NCBI RefSeq assembly: GCF_008087085.1
Contig: NZ_VIYJ01000005.1
Coordinates: 1 to 64,000 of the forward strand
Length of the DNA stretch: 64,000 bases
Direction of reading: 5' to 3'
From: Nocardioides rubriscoriae
GTDB taxonomy: Bacteria > Actinomycetota > Actinomycetes > Propionibacteriales > Nocardioidaceae
Part shown: piece after piece, positions 8,142 through 16,794 of the stretch
Layout: the number at the start of each line of letters is the position of its first letter
Numbering within the stretch: the stretch's first letter is position 1
Translations under genes and position numbers: made by a program
The notes under the pieces: generated by a model
Databases searched by the model: none
The model's input: the letters and a program-made list of their open reading frames with translations, nothing else
What the model was told of the DNA's origin: nothing

Positions 8142-8924
8142 TCACCGCGCCGCTCGGGTGACGAGGTTCTGGGCGACCTCGCGGTAGGCCGCGGCGCCCT
8201 TGCTGGCGCGGCTGGTGGCCAGGATCGAGCGTCCGGCCGCGGGGGCCTCGGCGAACTTGATCGTCTTGGGGATCGGCGGCTCGACGACCTCGAGGTCGTA
8301 GGTCTCCGAGATCGTCTCCAGCACCGTGCGGGCGTGGGTGGTGCGTCCGTCGTAGAGGGTCGGCAGCACGCCCCACACGGCGAGGTCGCGGTTGGTGAAG
8401 CGGCGTACGTCGTGGACGGTGTCGAGCAGCTGGCCGACACCACGGTGGGACAGCGTCTCGCACTGCAGCGGGATCAGGACGCCGTCGGCGGCGGTCAGCG
8501 CCGCCACGGTGAGCACGCCGAGCGAGGGCGGACAGTCGAGCAGGACCCAGTCGTAGTGGACGTCCTTGGCCGCGAGGTCCTCGAGCACCGAGCGCAGGAC
8601 GTGCTCGCGCCCGGTGCGCGTCAGCAGGTCGGCCTCGGCGCGGGCCAGCTCGATCGTGGCGGGCAGCAGCGAGACACCGTCGTCGGTCTCGACGATGACC
8701 TCGGTCGGGTCGAGGCCCTTGGTGAGCACGTGGTGGACCGAGAGCTCGAGGTCCTCGGGGTCGATGCCGAGCGAGAAGGTGAGGCACGCCTGGGGGTCGA
8801 GGTCGACCAGGAGCACGGAGTGACCGAGCTCGGCCAGCGCCGCACCGATCGAGGCGACGCTGGTCGTCTTGGCCACGCCACCCTTCTGGTTGGCGATCGC
8901 GAGGGTCGTGCTCTTGGGGCTCAT
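8142..8924 (-). CDS. ParA-family ATPase (MinD/Soj type)
   Basis: Walker-type ATPase of 260 residues that moves DNA or protein cargo. It opens with the deviant Walker A loop QKGGVAKTT (residues 13-21); the switch strand VLLVDLDPQ and Walker B VLLDCPPSLG follow. No parB gene is adjacent, unlike the chromosomal parAB locus, so this is probably an orphan ParA, perhaps a positioning factor. ATG at 8924 has no Shine-Dalgarno; CACAAT lies 8 nt upstream (8933-8938), a -10-like element also seen before mtrA. The coupled gene downstream is the L,D-transpeptidase. Confidence 0.9.
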   Translation of the reverse strand: MSPKSTTLAIANQKGGVAKTTSVASIGAALAELGHSVLLVDLDPQACLTFSLGIDPEDLELSVHHVLTKGLDPTEVIVETDDGVSLLPATIELARAEADLLTRTGREHVLRSVLEDLAAKDVHYDWVLLDCPPSLGVLTVAALTAADGVLIPLQCETLSHRGVGQLLDTVHDVRRFTNRDLAVWGVLPTLYDGRTTHARTVLETISETYDLEVVEPPIPKTIKFAEAPAAGRSILATSRASKGAAAYREVAQNLVTRAAR

Positions 8925-9017
8925 CGAGGGCCATTGTGCCCGACCGGCGTACGACGACCTCGTAGGGACACGGCAGGCGGGGCGGCGTGCTGCGGGATCG
9001 GGTGCTTGGATCGCTGC

Positions 9018-9842
9018 ATGCCCACGTCCCTGGTCACCGGCGCCACCGCCGGCATCGGTCACTCCTTCGCCGTCCACCTGGCCCGCCGCGGCCACGACCT
9101 GGTGCTGGTCGCGCGCGACGGCGCCCGCCTCGAGGAGGTCGCCGCCACCCTGCGCGCCGACCACGGGGTCCAGGTCGAGACCCTGGTGGCCGACCTCGTC
9201 GAGAAGGACCAGGTCGCCCTGGTCGAGCAGCGGCTGCGCGACGCCGACCGGCCGATCGACCTGCTGGTCAACAACGCCGGGTTCGGCCTGAAAAAGCGGT
9301 TCCTCGACAACCCGGTCGAGGACGAGGTCGCGATGCTCGACGTCCTGGTCACCGCCGTGCTGCGGCTCAGCCACGCCGCCCTCGGCCCGATGACCGAGCG
9401 CGGCAGCGGCGGCGTCATCAACGTCTCCAGCGTCGCGGCCTTCCTCCCCCGCGGCACCTACGCCGCCGCCAAGGCCTGGGTCAACAGCTTCAGCGAGTGG
9501 GCGGCCAACGAGTACCGCGGGCAGGGCGTCACCGTCATGTCGTTGTGCCCGGGGTTCACCAAGACCGAGTTCCACGAGCGCATGGAGGTCACGCGCGGCG
9601 ACAGCTTCATGTGGCTCGACGTCGACTTCCTCGTCGACAAGGCGCTCAAGGACTTCGACAAGGGGCGGGTCTTCTCGATCCCCGGCGCGCAGTACAAGGC
9701 GGTCGTCGGGCTGACCCGGCTCGTGCCGTCGCGGGCGCTGCAGAGGCTGCAGTCGCTCGGCCCCATTCACCCGCCCACCGATAGTCGTGGACGTTCTGCA
9801 CGCGTGCAGAACGTCCACGACTATCGGGGTGGGGGATCTAGG
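9018..9842 (+). CDS. Short-chain dehydrogenase/reductase without a nearby stop codon
   Basis: NAD(P)-dependent oxidoreductase. The cofactor loop TGATAGIG is at residues 7-14, NNAG follows, and the catalytic set is Ser in VINVSSVAAF and YAAAK with Tyr/Lys. Family-like sequence ends near base 9761 (LVPSRALQRLQSLG). The frame then runs through a 50-bp palindrome and on across marC and the PHP gene in antisense; its first in-frame stop is at 10845-10847. TAG codons exist in another frame at 9782 and 9839. The end given here is arbitrary, just before marC. Either the true stop was lost by rearrangement or a frameshift exists near the 3' end. ATG at 9018 has only a weak ribosome site. Confidence 0.7.
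9778..9827. repeat. Perfect 50-bp palindrome
   Basis: Two 25-nt arms meet with no spacer at the centre TGCACGCGTGCA. It lies between the converging SDR and marC genes, so it could act as a two-way terminator or be a repetitive extragenic palindrome. It is much longer than other hairpins in the window. Confidence 0.9.
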
Positions 9843-10460
9843 TCAGCCCTCGCCGGCGATGAACGCACGGACGGCGTCGGCGACCAGCTGGACGGCGATC
9901 GCCGAGAGCAGCAGGCCGGCGATGCGGGTGACCAGCAGGACGCCGCTCTCGCGGATGACCTTGAGGATCGGCAGCGAGAAGCGCATGGCGGCCCACAGGC
10001 TGAGGTGCACCCCGACGATGCCGAGCGCCACGGCGACGAACGTGGCGGCGCTGTCGACGTCCTGGACGAACAGCATGGTCGCGACGATCGCACCGGGACC
10101 GGCCAGCAACGGGGTGCCGAGGGGCACGAGGGCGACGTTGGTGCCGGCGGCGGCGGTCGGCTCCTTCTCGTTGCCGGTCAGCAGCTCGAGGGCGACGAGC
10201 AGCAGCAGCAGGCCGCCCGCGCACTGCAGCGCGGGCAGCGAGATGTGCAGGTAGGACAGGATCTGCTGGCCGAAGAACGCGAAGACCGTGATCACCAGGA
10301 ACGAGACCGCGACGGCCTGCCAGGCCGCGCGCCGGGCCGCGGCCGGCGAGCGTCCGCTGGTCAGCGACAAGAAGATCGGCACGGTGCCGACCGGGTCCAT
10401 GATCACGAAGAGGGTCACGAACACCTCGACGAGCAGGACGGTGTCGAGCACCGAGCTCAT
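9843..10460 (-). CDS. MarC-family (UPF0056) integral membrane protein
   Basis: A 205-residue multi-pass protein with about six hydrophobic segments. The family signature near the N-terminus, VIMDPVGTVPIFLSLT, and the LVPLGTPLLAGPGAI loop in the middle are both present. MarC proteins were once linked to antibiotic resistance, but their transport role is unclear. Its ATG at 10460 overlaps the PHP stop by ATGA, so translation is coupled to the upstream gene. Confidence 0.9.
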   Translation of the reverse strand: MSSVLDTVLLVEVFVTLFVIMDPVGTVPIFLSLTSGRSPAAARRAAWQAVAVSFLVITVFAFFGQQILSYLHISLPALQCAGGLLLLLVALELLTGNEKEPTAAAGTNVALVPLGTPLLAGPGAIVATMLFVQDVDSAATFVAVALGIVGVHLSLWAAMRFSLPILKVIRESGVLLVTRIAGLLLSAIAVQLVADAVRAFIAGEG

Positions 10461-11320
10461 GGCGCGACGACCTCGGGCGTGGTGCGGCCGGAGGCGGCCG
10501 CCGCCGCAGCGGCGCGGTCCAGGAGGCGCTCGTACTGGTCGACCGCGGTGGTGTTGACCCCCAGGCCGTGGTCGACCTTGCCGAGGCCGTGGTGGTCGCT
10601 GGAGCCGGTGGCGACCAGGTCGAGGTCGCGGGCGATGCCCCGCAGCTCGGACCGTGCGGCGTCGTCGTGGTCCTGGTGGTCGACCTCGATGCCGGCCAGG
10701 CCGAGCCGGGCCAGCCGCTCGAGCTCGGTGGCCGGCAGCGAGTCACGACGGCCGCGACCCCACGGGTGGGCGATGACCGCCACGCCGCCGGCCTGGCCGA
10801 CCAGGGTGATCGCGGTGGCCAGCGGGGCGGCGTACCGGTCGACGTAGGCCGGGCGGCCGGGGTTGAGGTAGCGCGCGAAGGCCTCGTCGCGCGAGGCGAC
10901 CACGCCCTTGCGCACGAGCGCGTCGGCGACGTGGGGGCGGCCGGGCACCTCGGCCGCGATGTCGTCGGGCGTGAGGTCGATGCCGAGGCGCTGCAGCGCG
11001 GCGATGATGGCGGGCGCGCGCGAGCCGCGGCCGTCGAGCACCTGCGCCAGCTCGGCGGCGAGCCCGGGGTGGGTCGGGTCGGGCAGGTAGGCCAGCAGGT
11101 GCACGCCGCGACCGCGCAGGCTGGTGCTGATCTCCATGCCCCGCACCAGCGTGACGCCGACCTCCTGCGCGGCGAGCGCGGCCTCGTCCCAGCCGCCGGC
11201 GGTGTCGTGGTCGGTCAGGGCGAGGACGTCGAGACCGGCCGCCCGTGCCGCGTGGACCAGCTCGGTCGGGGTCTGCGTGCCGTCGCTGACGACCGAGTGG
11301 GTGTGGAGGTCGATGCGCAC
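10457..11320 (-). CDS. PHP-domain phosphoesterase (RNase AM/YciV-like)
   Basis: Metal-dependent phosphoesterase of 287 residues. N-terminal metal ligands DLHTHSVVSDG and LTDHDT, a middle AHPWG and a C-terminal GSSDHHG match the PHP fold and the nucleoside 3',5'-bisphosphate phosphatase/5'-3' exoribonuclease group, whose E. coli member trims RNA ends. ATG at 11320 has no Shine-Dalgarno; TAGAGT lies 12 nt upstream, suggesting a very short leader. First gene of a two-gene unit with marC. Confidence 0.85.
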   Translation of the reverse strand: MRIDLHTHSVVSDGTQTPTELVHAARAAGLDVLALTDHDTAGGWDEAALAAQEVGVTLVRGMEISTSLRGRGVHLLAYLPDPTHPGLAAELAQVLDGRGSRAPAIIAALQRLGIDLTPDDIAAEVPGRPHVADALVRKGVVASRDEAFARYLNPGRPAYVDRYAAPLATAITLVGQAGGVAVIAHPWGRGRRDSLPATELERLARLGLAGIEVDHQDHDDAARSELRGIARDLDLVATGSSDHHGLGKVDHGLGVNTTAVDQYERLLDRAAAAAAASGRTTPEVVAP

Positions 11321-11369
11321 CGACCAACTCTAGTGAGACCCCCGCCGCCCTTCCGATTCCGTGCTCCCG

Positions 11370-11452
11370 TGAGTGAGCGCACACTCACCCGTCGCGTCCA
11401 CGCGACGGCTCGCTGAGATTTTTGGTCGACCCGTCGCGTCTACGCGACGGGT
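11370..11452. repeat. Three consecutive hairpins, two sharing one arm sequence
   Basis: GTGAGTG/CACTCAC (11370-11389), then ACCCGTCGCGT-CC-ACGCGACGGCT (11387-11410), then ACCCGTCGCGT-CT-ACGCGACGGGT (11429-11452). The last is a perfect 11-bp stem touching the stop codon of the DUF6758-like gene. A run of five T separates the second and third. Probably transcription termination, possibly a repeated extragenic palindrome. Confidence 0.75.
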
Positions 11453-12087
11453 CACCAGGCGGGGGCCGGACCTCCGAAGGGGAGCTCGACGAGGTGGGGG
11501 CCGGACTGGGAGGCGTCGCGCAGGATCCAGTCGTCGCGCAGCAGCAGCATCGCCGAGGCCGGTCGCAGGACCAGCCACAGCCACCGGCCGGCCGCCTCGC
11601 CCACGACCACGGAGCGGTCCCACTCGTCGCAGGCCGCGCTGGTCGAGATCGGCCACAGGGGCACGACCTGGCGCTCGATGCGGACCCGCACGCTCGGTGG
11701 GCCGTCGCCGATGTCGGGCCCGGGGTCGCCGTGGACGGTGCCGGCCACCCGGGCCCCGAGACCGGTCCCGGCCTCCTCGGCGATCGCGATCACGTCGACC
11801 GGGCCGTCGAGCGCGCTCGGACCCGAGGTGCAGGTCATCGTGGCGCGGGCCCGCTCGGGGTCGGCGCCGACCGCCGCGAAGTCGCTGACGCTCCAGCCCG
11901 GGCTCAACGGCCACGGCAGGTAGGTCGGCATCGAGGCCGAGCGGCGCAGGTGGTCGGCGAAGGCCTCGTAGGTCACCTCCGCGGGTCGCCACAGGGGCTC
12001 GATCACCCCGTGCTCGACGCAGACCCAGCCGGCCTCGGTCTCGGCGACCGGCGCGGCGCAGCGGGGACATCCGACCCTGAGCGACAT
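11452..12087 (-). CDS. DUF6758-like protein with N-terminal zinc ribbon
   Basis: A 211-residue actinobacterial protein of unknown role. It starts with two cysteine pairs around residues 7-10 and 22 (CPRC and VCVEHG), a small zinc ribbon, followed by a globular region with no catalytic motif I recognise. The family name is from memory. ATG at 12087 was chosen over an in-frame codon at 12123 because TAGGAG lies just upstream and the CPRC motif then sits near the N-terminus, as expected. Confidence 0.7.
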   Translation of the reverse strand: MSLRVGCPRCAAPVAETEAGWVCVEHGVIEPLWRPAEVTYEAFADHLRRSASMPTYLPWPLSPGWSVSDFAAVGADPERARATMTCTSGPSALDGPVDVIAIAEEAGTGLGARVAGTVHGDPGPDIGDGPPSVRVRIERQVVPLWPISTSAACDEWDRSVVVGEAAGRWLWLVLRPASAMLLLRDDWILRDASQSGPHLVELPFGGPAPAW

Positions 12088-12119
12088 GACTCCTACCGTC
12101 GCGGTGGCACCGGGGTCCG

Positions 12120-12689
12120 TCAAGAGTTCCAGCGCAGGACGACCGGCCGCTCGCGCTCCGAGCCCAGCACCGACACGGTCGCGGTGTCGAGGCGGAACAG
12201 CCGCCCTTCCGAGACCGGGAGCCCGAGCCAGCGCGCGGCGAGCACGCGCAGGGAGTGACCGTGGGCGAAGGCGAGGACGGGGCCGTCGGCGCGGCGCGCC
12301 CGGTCGACCACGCGGTCCAGACGCTCCCCCACCTGCGCGGCGGTCTCACCGCCGGGGCACGGGTCGGTCCAGATGCTCCACCCGGGCACGCTCTCGCGGA
12401 TCTCGTCGGTCGTGATGCCCTCGTAGTCGCCGTAGCCCCACTCGGTGAGGTCGTCGTCGACGATCGCGTCGGCAAACCCCGCCAGCTCCGCCGTACGACG
12501 GGCGCGCAGCCGCGGGCTGGTCAGCACCAGCACCGGGTCGAGGTCGGCGAGCCGGCCGGCGAGGGCGCGGGCGTCGTCCTCGCCCTCGGGCAGCAGCGGC
12601 AGGTCGGTGGCCGAGGTGTGGCGCCCGGAACGACTCCACTCCGTCGGGCCGTGGCGGACGATCCAGAGCTCGGCGGGTTGCTCAGACAC
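12120..12689 (-). CDS. Histidine phosphatase (phosphoglycerate mutase-like)
   Basis: A 189-residue phosphatase of the branch that uses a phosphohistidine intermediate. RHGPTEW near residue 12 carries the nucleophilic His; TSPRLRARRTAEL has the phosphate-binding Arg; AFAHGHSLR near residue 142 carries the second His. Family members act on small phosphorylated metabolites; the substrate here is unknown. GTG at 12689 starts 2 nt after the stop of the channel gene, which argues for an operon and against longer starts inside that gene. Confidence 0.88.
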   Translation of the reverse strand: MSEQPAELWIVRHGPTEWSRSGRHTSATDLPLLPEGEDDARALAGRLADLDPVLVLTSPRLRARRTAELAGFADAIVDDDLTEWGYGDYEGITTDEIRESVPGWSIWTDPCPGGETAAQVGERLDRVVDRARRADGPVLAFAHGHSLRVLAARWLGLPVSEGRLFRLDTATVSVLGSERERPVVLRWNS

Positions 12690-12691
12690 CC

Positions 12692-14650
12692 TCAGCAGTC
12701 TGCCAGCACGACCACGCGGTCCCCCGCCCCCACGTCGAGCACGGTCGACTTGTCGGGGTTGACGACGACGTCCTGGCCGGTCTTGAAGCCGATCGCGGTC
12801 TCGCCGCGGCGGCTGGCCCCGGCGACGACCGTGGCCCAGACGACCTGGCCCGGGCGAACGTAGAGGTCGGCCGGTCGCAGGTAGACCTCGGCGCCCTCGT
12901 CGCCGAGGAGCTGGTCGAAGACCGCCTCGAGCCGCTGGTCCTCCGACAGCTGGGTGACGAGCAGGCTGATGATCTCGCCGCTGACGACGACGTCGTCGAC
13001 GTGGGCGACCTGGGCGAGCACCCGGTTGCGGTCGTCGAGCATCTCGCTGACGACCGGGGTCGCGACGCCGAGCCGGCCGAGGATGTCGCGCACGTGCAGC
13101 AGGGTGACGAGGGTCTTGGCGTCGGCGGCCTGCTGCCCGAGGTGCTCGGAGTAGCACAGCACCATCACCTGGTCGAGGTCGGCCGTCACGTGGCGGTCGA
13201 GGGTGGCGCGGTCGGTGGTGGGCCCGGCCTCGACGGTGACGGCCAGGCGCTCGAGCCGCGGCAGCTCGGCGGCGACGTGGTCGTCGTAGGCCGTGAGCAC
13301 GGTGAGCGTCGAGCCCGCCGGCGCGTACTTGTCGAGCTCGCGCAGCACGATCGGCGCCCGCTCGTTCCAGCCGATCAACAGGGCCTGGGTGGGCTCGGGC
13401 TCGACCTCGACCGCCGTGCCGAGCGCGCCGAGGTCGGGGCGGGCCGACGAGCGCGCGGCGCCGAGGCCCTCGTCGTCCTCGGCGACCAGCACCAGCGTGC
13501 GCGCTCCGACGAGCGTGTCGGGCGGCGGGTTGAGCACCGGACCGCCCGCACCGTCGGGGTCGACGAAGCCGATGACCGTCGCCTCCTCGAAGGCCAGCTG
13601 GGCCTGGGCGTAGGTCTGGTCGGCCAGGTCGTGCTCGTCGAGGAAGTAGATCTCGTCGCCGTCGTAGTCGAACAGCTCGATGTAGACCGCGGCGGCCCCC
13701 GACTGCCGCGACGTCTGCACGAGCAGCTTGGCCACGGTCTCGCGGATGTCGAGCAGAACCGTGCGGTCGGTGCCGACCAGGCGGGCGGCCTCGAGGTTGG
13801 AGGGATTGCGGATCTCGGCCACGATGCGCGGCCCCGCCCCCGCGTCGCCCTCGCCCTCGGTGTGGGTCAGGGCAAGCAGCGACTTGATGACCTCGCTGTC
13901 GGGGTCCTCGGAGTCGGGGGCCAGCAGGATGACCGAGCGGGCGGTGGTGTGGCTGCTCAGGCGCAGGTCGTCGATGTCCATCGGCGACCCGGAGCGGCAG
14001 ATGACGCGGGTGCCGCGCAGGTCGGGCACCTTGGCGCGGATCTCGTCCTCCATCTCCACCTTGTCGCGCGGCGCGAGCACCACGACGACCGGCTTGCGCC
14101 GGCTCTCGTTGGCGATCGTCAGCTCGCTGATGATGGTGAAGATCGAGTCCGACCAGCCGAGGATGACGGTGTGGTCGGCCTCGATCACCACCGAGCGGCC
14201 GCGGCGCAGCTCGGCGAGCTTCTCGTCGATGCCGGCGGCGATCACACCGATCAGGGCGCTGACGATGAACAGGCCCGCCAGGGTGAGGACCAGCATCGTG
14301 AGCAGGAACTGCCAGGATCCCGTGTCGCCGCCGACGAAGCCGGCGTCGAGGGCGTGGTTGAGGCTGTAGAACAGTTCCTTCCAGAACCCCTGGTCGGCCC
14401 CCTTGCCGCGCAGCCCGGTGACGGTGGTGATCACCGCGAACACCACGATCAGCACGAGGGTGATCGCGCCCAGCCAGGCGACCAGCGCGGGCGTGCCGCG
14501 CGACATCGAGTTGTCGAAGCCGTAGCGCAGGCGGTCGCGCAGCCGGGACGACGGCCGGCTGGCCTGCTGACCCGGCTTGGCCTGGGCCGCGGCCCGGGTG
14601 GCGACTGCCTTGGTCGTGCGTTTCCTCAGCTCCTGCGCGGTTCGGGCCAT
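12692..14650 (-). CDS. CASTOR/POLLUX-type ion channel with tandem RCK domains
   Basis: A 652-residue membrane protein. After a basic N-terminus, two hydrophobic segments (about residues 53-78 and 110-137) flank a pore-like loop; the remainder is two Rossmann/RCK-like units (HTVILGWSDSIFTI and ALLIGWNERAPIVLREL) as in the plant symbiosis channels CASTOR and POLLUX and their bacterial relatives. It is likely a ligand-gated cation channel, ion selectivity unknown. ATG at 14650 (MARTAQELRKR) was chosen; the frame is open further upstream without family-like sequence. Pairs with the histidine phosphatase downstream. Confidence 0.85.
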   Translation of the reverse strand: MARTAQELRKRTTKAVATRAAAQAKPGQQASRPSSRLRDRLRYGFDNSMSRGTPALVAWLGAITLVLIVVFAVITTVTGLRGKGADQGFWKELFYSLNHALDAGFVGGDTGSWQFLLTMLVLTLAGLFIVSALIGVIAAGIDEKLAELRRGRSVVIEADHTVILGWSDSIFTIISELTIANESRRKPVVVVLAPRDKVEMEDEIRAKVPDLRGTRVICRSGSPMDIDDLRLSSHTTARSVILLAPDSEDPDSEVIKSLLALTHTEGEGDAGAGPRIVAEIRNPSNLEAARLVGTDRTVLLDIRETVAKLLVQTSRQSGAAAVYIELFDYDGDEIYFLDEHDLADQTYAQAQLAFEEATVIGFVDPDGAGGPVLNPPPDTLVGARTLVLVAEDDEGLGAARSSARPDLGALGTAVEVEPEPTQALLIGWNERAPIVLRELDKYAPAGSTLTVLTAYDDHVAAELPRLERLAVTVEAGPTTDRATLDRHVTADLDQVMVLCYSEHLGQQAADAKTLVTLLHVRDILGRLGVATPVVSEMLDDRNRVLAQVAHVDDVVVSGEIISLLVTQLSEDQRLEAVFDQLLGDEGAEVYLRPADLYVRPGQVVWATVVAGASRRGETAIGFKTGQDVVVNPDKSTVLDVGAGDRVVVLADC

Positions 14651-14699
14651 GCGCGCATCGTCGCGGACTCGGACCGACCCCCGCCGGAGAACCCGGAAA

Positions 14700-15233
14700 C
14701 TACGTCGCGGCCGGTCCAGGCCAGTTCTTGTCCGGCTGCGGCACCGGACGCCCGGGCTGCTCGCCACCACGCTGCTCGAGGTAGCTGTTCTTGGGCACCA
14801 TCACCTTGCGGCGGAAGATGCACACGACCTTGCCGTCCTGGTTGTAGCCGATGGTCTCGACGTGGACGACGCCGCGGTCGTCCTTGCTCTTGCTCTCGGT
14901 CTTGTCGAGCACGGTCGTCTCGCCGTAGAGCGTGTCGCCGTGGAAGGTCGGCGCGACGTGGCGCAGCGACTCGACCTCGAGGTTGGCGATGGCCTTGCCC
15001 GAGATGTCGGCGACCGACATGCCCAGCAGGATCGAGTAGACGTAGTTGCCGACCACGACGTTCTTGCCGAACTGCGTGGTCTCCCCCGCGTAGTTGACGT
15101 CGAGGTGGAGCGGGTGGTGGTTCATCGTCAGCAGGCAGAAGAGGTGGTCGTCGTACTCGGTGACCGTCTTGCCGGGCCAGTGCTTGTAGGTCGCACCGAC
15201 CTCGAACTCCTCGTAGCTACGACCGAACTGCAC
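14700..15233 (-). CDS. MaoC-family (R)-specific enoyl-CoA hydratase/dehydratase
   Basis: Adds water to or removes it from acyl-CoA thioesters. The 177-residue hot-dog protein has the segment TMNHHPLHLDVNYA containing the hydratase His and Asp region, and a following GNYVYSILLGM helix. It resembles mesaconyl-CoA hydratase-type MaoC proteins in this motif, but the substrate is not certain. GTG start at 15233 with AAGGAGA upstream. An acyl-CoA dehydrogenase lies 4 kb away in the same orientation. Confidence 0.85.
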   Translation of the reverse strand: MQFGRSYEEFEVGATYKHWPGKTVTEYDDHLFCLLTMNHHPLHLDVNYAGETTQFGKNVVVGNYVYSILLGMSVADISGKAIANLEVESLRHVAPTFHGDTLYGETTVLDKTESKSKDDRGVVHVETIGYNQDGKVVCIFRRKVMVPKNSYLEQRGGEQPGRPVPQPDKNWPGPAAT

Positions 15234-15324
15234 GACTGTCTCCTTCGTCTGGGGTACGACGCAGCAGTCTGGCAGGGGGGATCGACACCCGGCGCGGAGG
15301 TCCGGGGTCCGGTCGCGCTCCTCG

Positions 15325-15501
15325 TCAGGCCCCGCCGCCGCCCGCCTTGCGGCGGTGCACCTTGGGTCCGCCGGCGGCGACCTCGGAGCCGTGGGCCTTC
15401 TCGTGGACAGGACCGTCCTGGTGGACGCCCCTCTCCTTGCGGTTCTTGCGATCGAGCGCCTCGCGCATCTTGGCCTTCAGGTCCTCGTTCGAGTCGGTCA
15501 T
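15325..15501 (-). CDS. DUF5302 small basic protein
   Basis: A 58-residue protein, highly charged. It contains EDLKAKMREALDRK near the N-terminus and HEKAHGSEVAAG plus HRRKAGGGGA at the end, the conserved pattern of DUF5302. Function unknown; the size and charge suggest a nucleic-acid or ribosome-associated factor, which is speculation. ATG at 15501 follows GGTGGA; an in-frame ATG at 15513 would add four residues. Confidence 0.8.
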   Translation of the reverse strand: MTDSNEDLKAKMREALDRKNRKERGVHQDGPVHEKAHGSEVAAGGPKVHRRKAGGGGA

Positions 15502-15596
15502 GTCGTCCACCATCGCAGCCGCAGGGCCCCACGTCGACCGGGTTGCGCTCCGGGTCGGGCTGCGGGTCGCGCTCCGGGTCAGGGAGCAGGCAGGGG

Positions 15597-16787
15597 TCAG
15601 GACGGCCCCGACCGCTTGCGCCTGCGCGGGCGCAGGACGCCCGGGCGCGACGTGCCGGGCGCCGCCTCGGCGCCCGCCCGGGCCCGGTCGCTGTCGCTGC
15701 TGCCGGTGACGGCGACCTTGGCCGCGACCTCCTCGAGCACGGTGGCCGCCCGACCGGCCGGGACCCCGGTCACCGACAGGGCGGCACGCAGGACGTCGTA
15801 GCCGCCCTCCGGGTGGTCGAGGTCGAGCGAGGTGCGCGGCTGGGTCGCGGCCGCCTCGAGCAGCGCGGAGAAGGCCGTGAGGTCGGCGGCGGGCGGGGTC
15901 TCGGGGACGTGACCACCGGCGTCCGGCCGGACCTCCCGCAACAGACCCAGGTCGTCGAGGGTGTCGAAGTCCTCCATGGTCGTCAGCTCGTAGACGCGGC
16001 GGAGGTAGCGGGCACGCACGGCGTCGTCGAGGTCCATCGCGGCCAGGGTCCGCAACGCGTTGACCACCGGGATCCGGCTCGTGCGGTAGACGGCGCGGGA
16101 CCCCGAGCCCGCCAGGGTCATGAACTTGCGGACGAACTCCTCGGCCGTCGCCGAGTCGTAGTGCAGCACCGCGAGCCCGGGGGTGCGGACGGTCTTGGTG
16201 AAGGTGCCGTCGCCGCGCTTGACCGTGTGCAGGCCGATGCGGTGGTCGGTGCCGACGCGGACCCCGACCTTGCCCCGGACGTGACCGTGGAAGTAGGCCT
16301 TGTTGCTGGGCGACTCGACCAGCCCGAGCACCGAGAGCAGCACGAGCTCACGGCGCTCGAGGAGTCGCTTGAAGTGGGTGACCTCGCCCTCGGGCCAGGT
16401 CACGCGCGACACGGCCTCCAGCGGCTCCATCCGGAACGACGGCTGGTCGGCGGGCAGGGCGGAGACGATCGCGCGGTCGACGAGCGCGACCTCGTCACCG
16501 TCGACGTGCACCAGCCACTCGGCCCAGTCGAAGGGGGCCAGCAGGACCCGGGCCAGGTTGGCGTTGGCGCGCTGGCGGATGTTGAGGTCGCCGGGCCGCT
16601 CGGGCCACCACGTGCCACCGGTGCGCACGTGGGTCACGGCCGGGTGCTGGTCGAGCACGCCCTCGGCCTCGGGTCCGGTCTCCTCGGTGAACACCACCAG
16701 GTGGTCGATGCCGTTGGCCAGGTTGCGGGAGACGAAACGGCGGACGTTGTCCGCTGTGTCCTTGACGGTGCTGACCGCGACGATCAT
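15597..16787 (-). CDS. Glycosyltransferase family 2-like protein
   Basis: A 396-residue cytoplasmic protein, probably a sugar transferase. The N-terminus (MIVAVSTVKDTADNVRRFV) resembles glycosyltransferases that begin with a short core strand; LVHVDGDEV near residue 94 is the DxD metal/nucleotide-sugar site, and YFHGHVRGKVGVR follows. The C-terminal 130 residues are low in recognisable motifs and end very basic. Donor and acceptor are unknown. Leaderless: TAGGGT (16795-16800) lies 7 nt before the ATG and overlaps the stop codon of the upstream sulfotransferase, so it may be transcribed both alone and with that gene. Confidence 0.75.
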   Translation of the reverse strand: MIVAVSTVKDTADNVRRFVSRNLANGIDHLVVFTEETGPEAEGVLDQHPAVTHVRTGGTWWPERPGDLNIRQRANANLARVLLAPFDWAEWLVHVDGDEVALVDRAIVSALPADQPSFRMEPLEAVSRVTWPEGEVTHFKRLLERRELVLLSVLGLVESPSNKAYFHGHVRGKVGVRVGTDHRIGLHTVKRGDGTFTKTVRTPGLAVLHYDSATAEEFVRKFMTLAGSGSRAVYRTSRIPVVNALRTLAAMDLDDAVRARYLRRVYELTTMEDFDTLDDLGLLREVRPDAGGHVPETPPAADLTAFSALLEAAATQPRTSLDLDHPEGGYDVLRAALSVTGVPAGRAATVLEEVAAKVAVTGSSDSDRARAGAEAAPGTSRPGVLRPRRRKRSGPS

Positions 16788-16794
16788 GGCCCTG

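Noticed and set aside
9843..10847. Continuation of the SDR frame across marC and the PHP gene as one large protein
   Set aside because: Sequence after 9761 is the antisense of two well-supported genes and has no SDR character.
14651..14770. Longer N-terminus of the channel protein
   Set aside because: Extra codons overlap the MaoC gene end and lack family similarity; ATG at 14650 gives the usual basic N-terminus.
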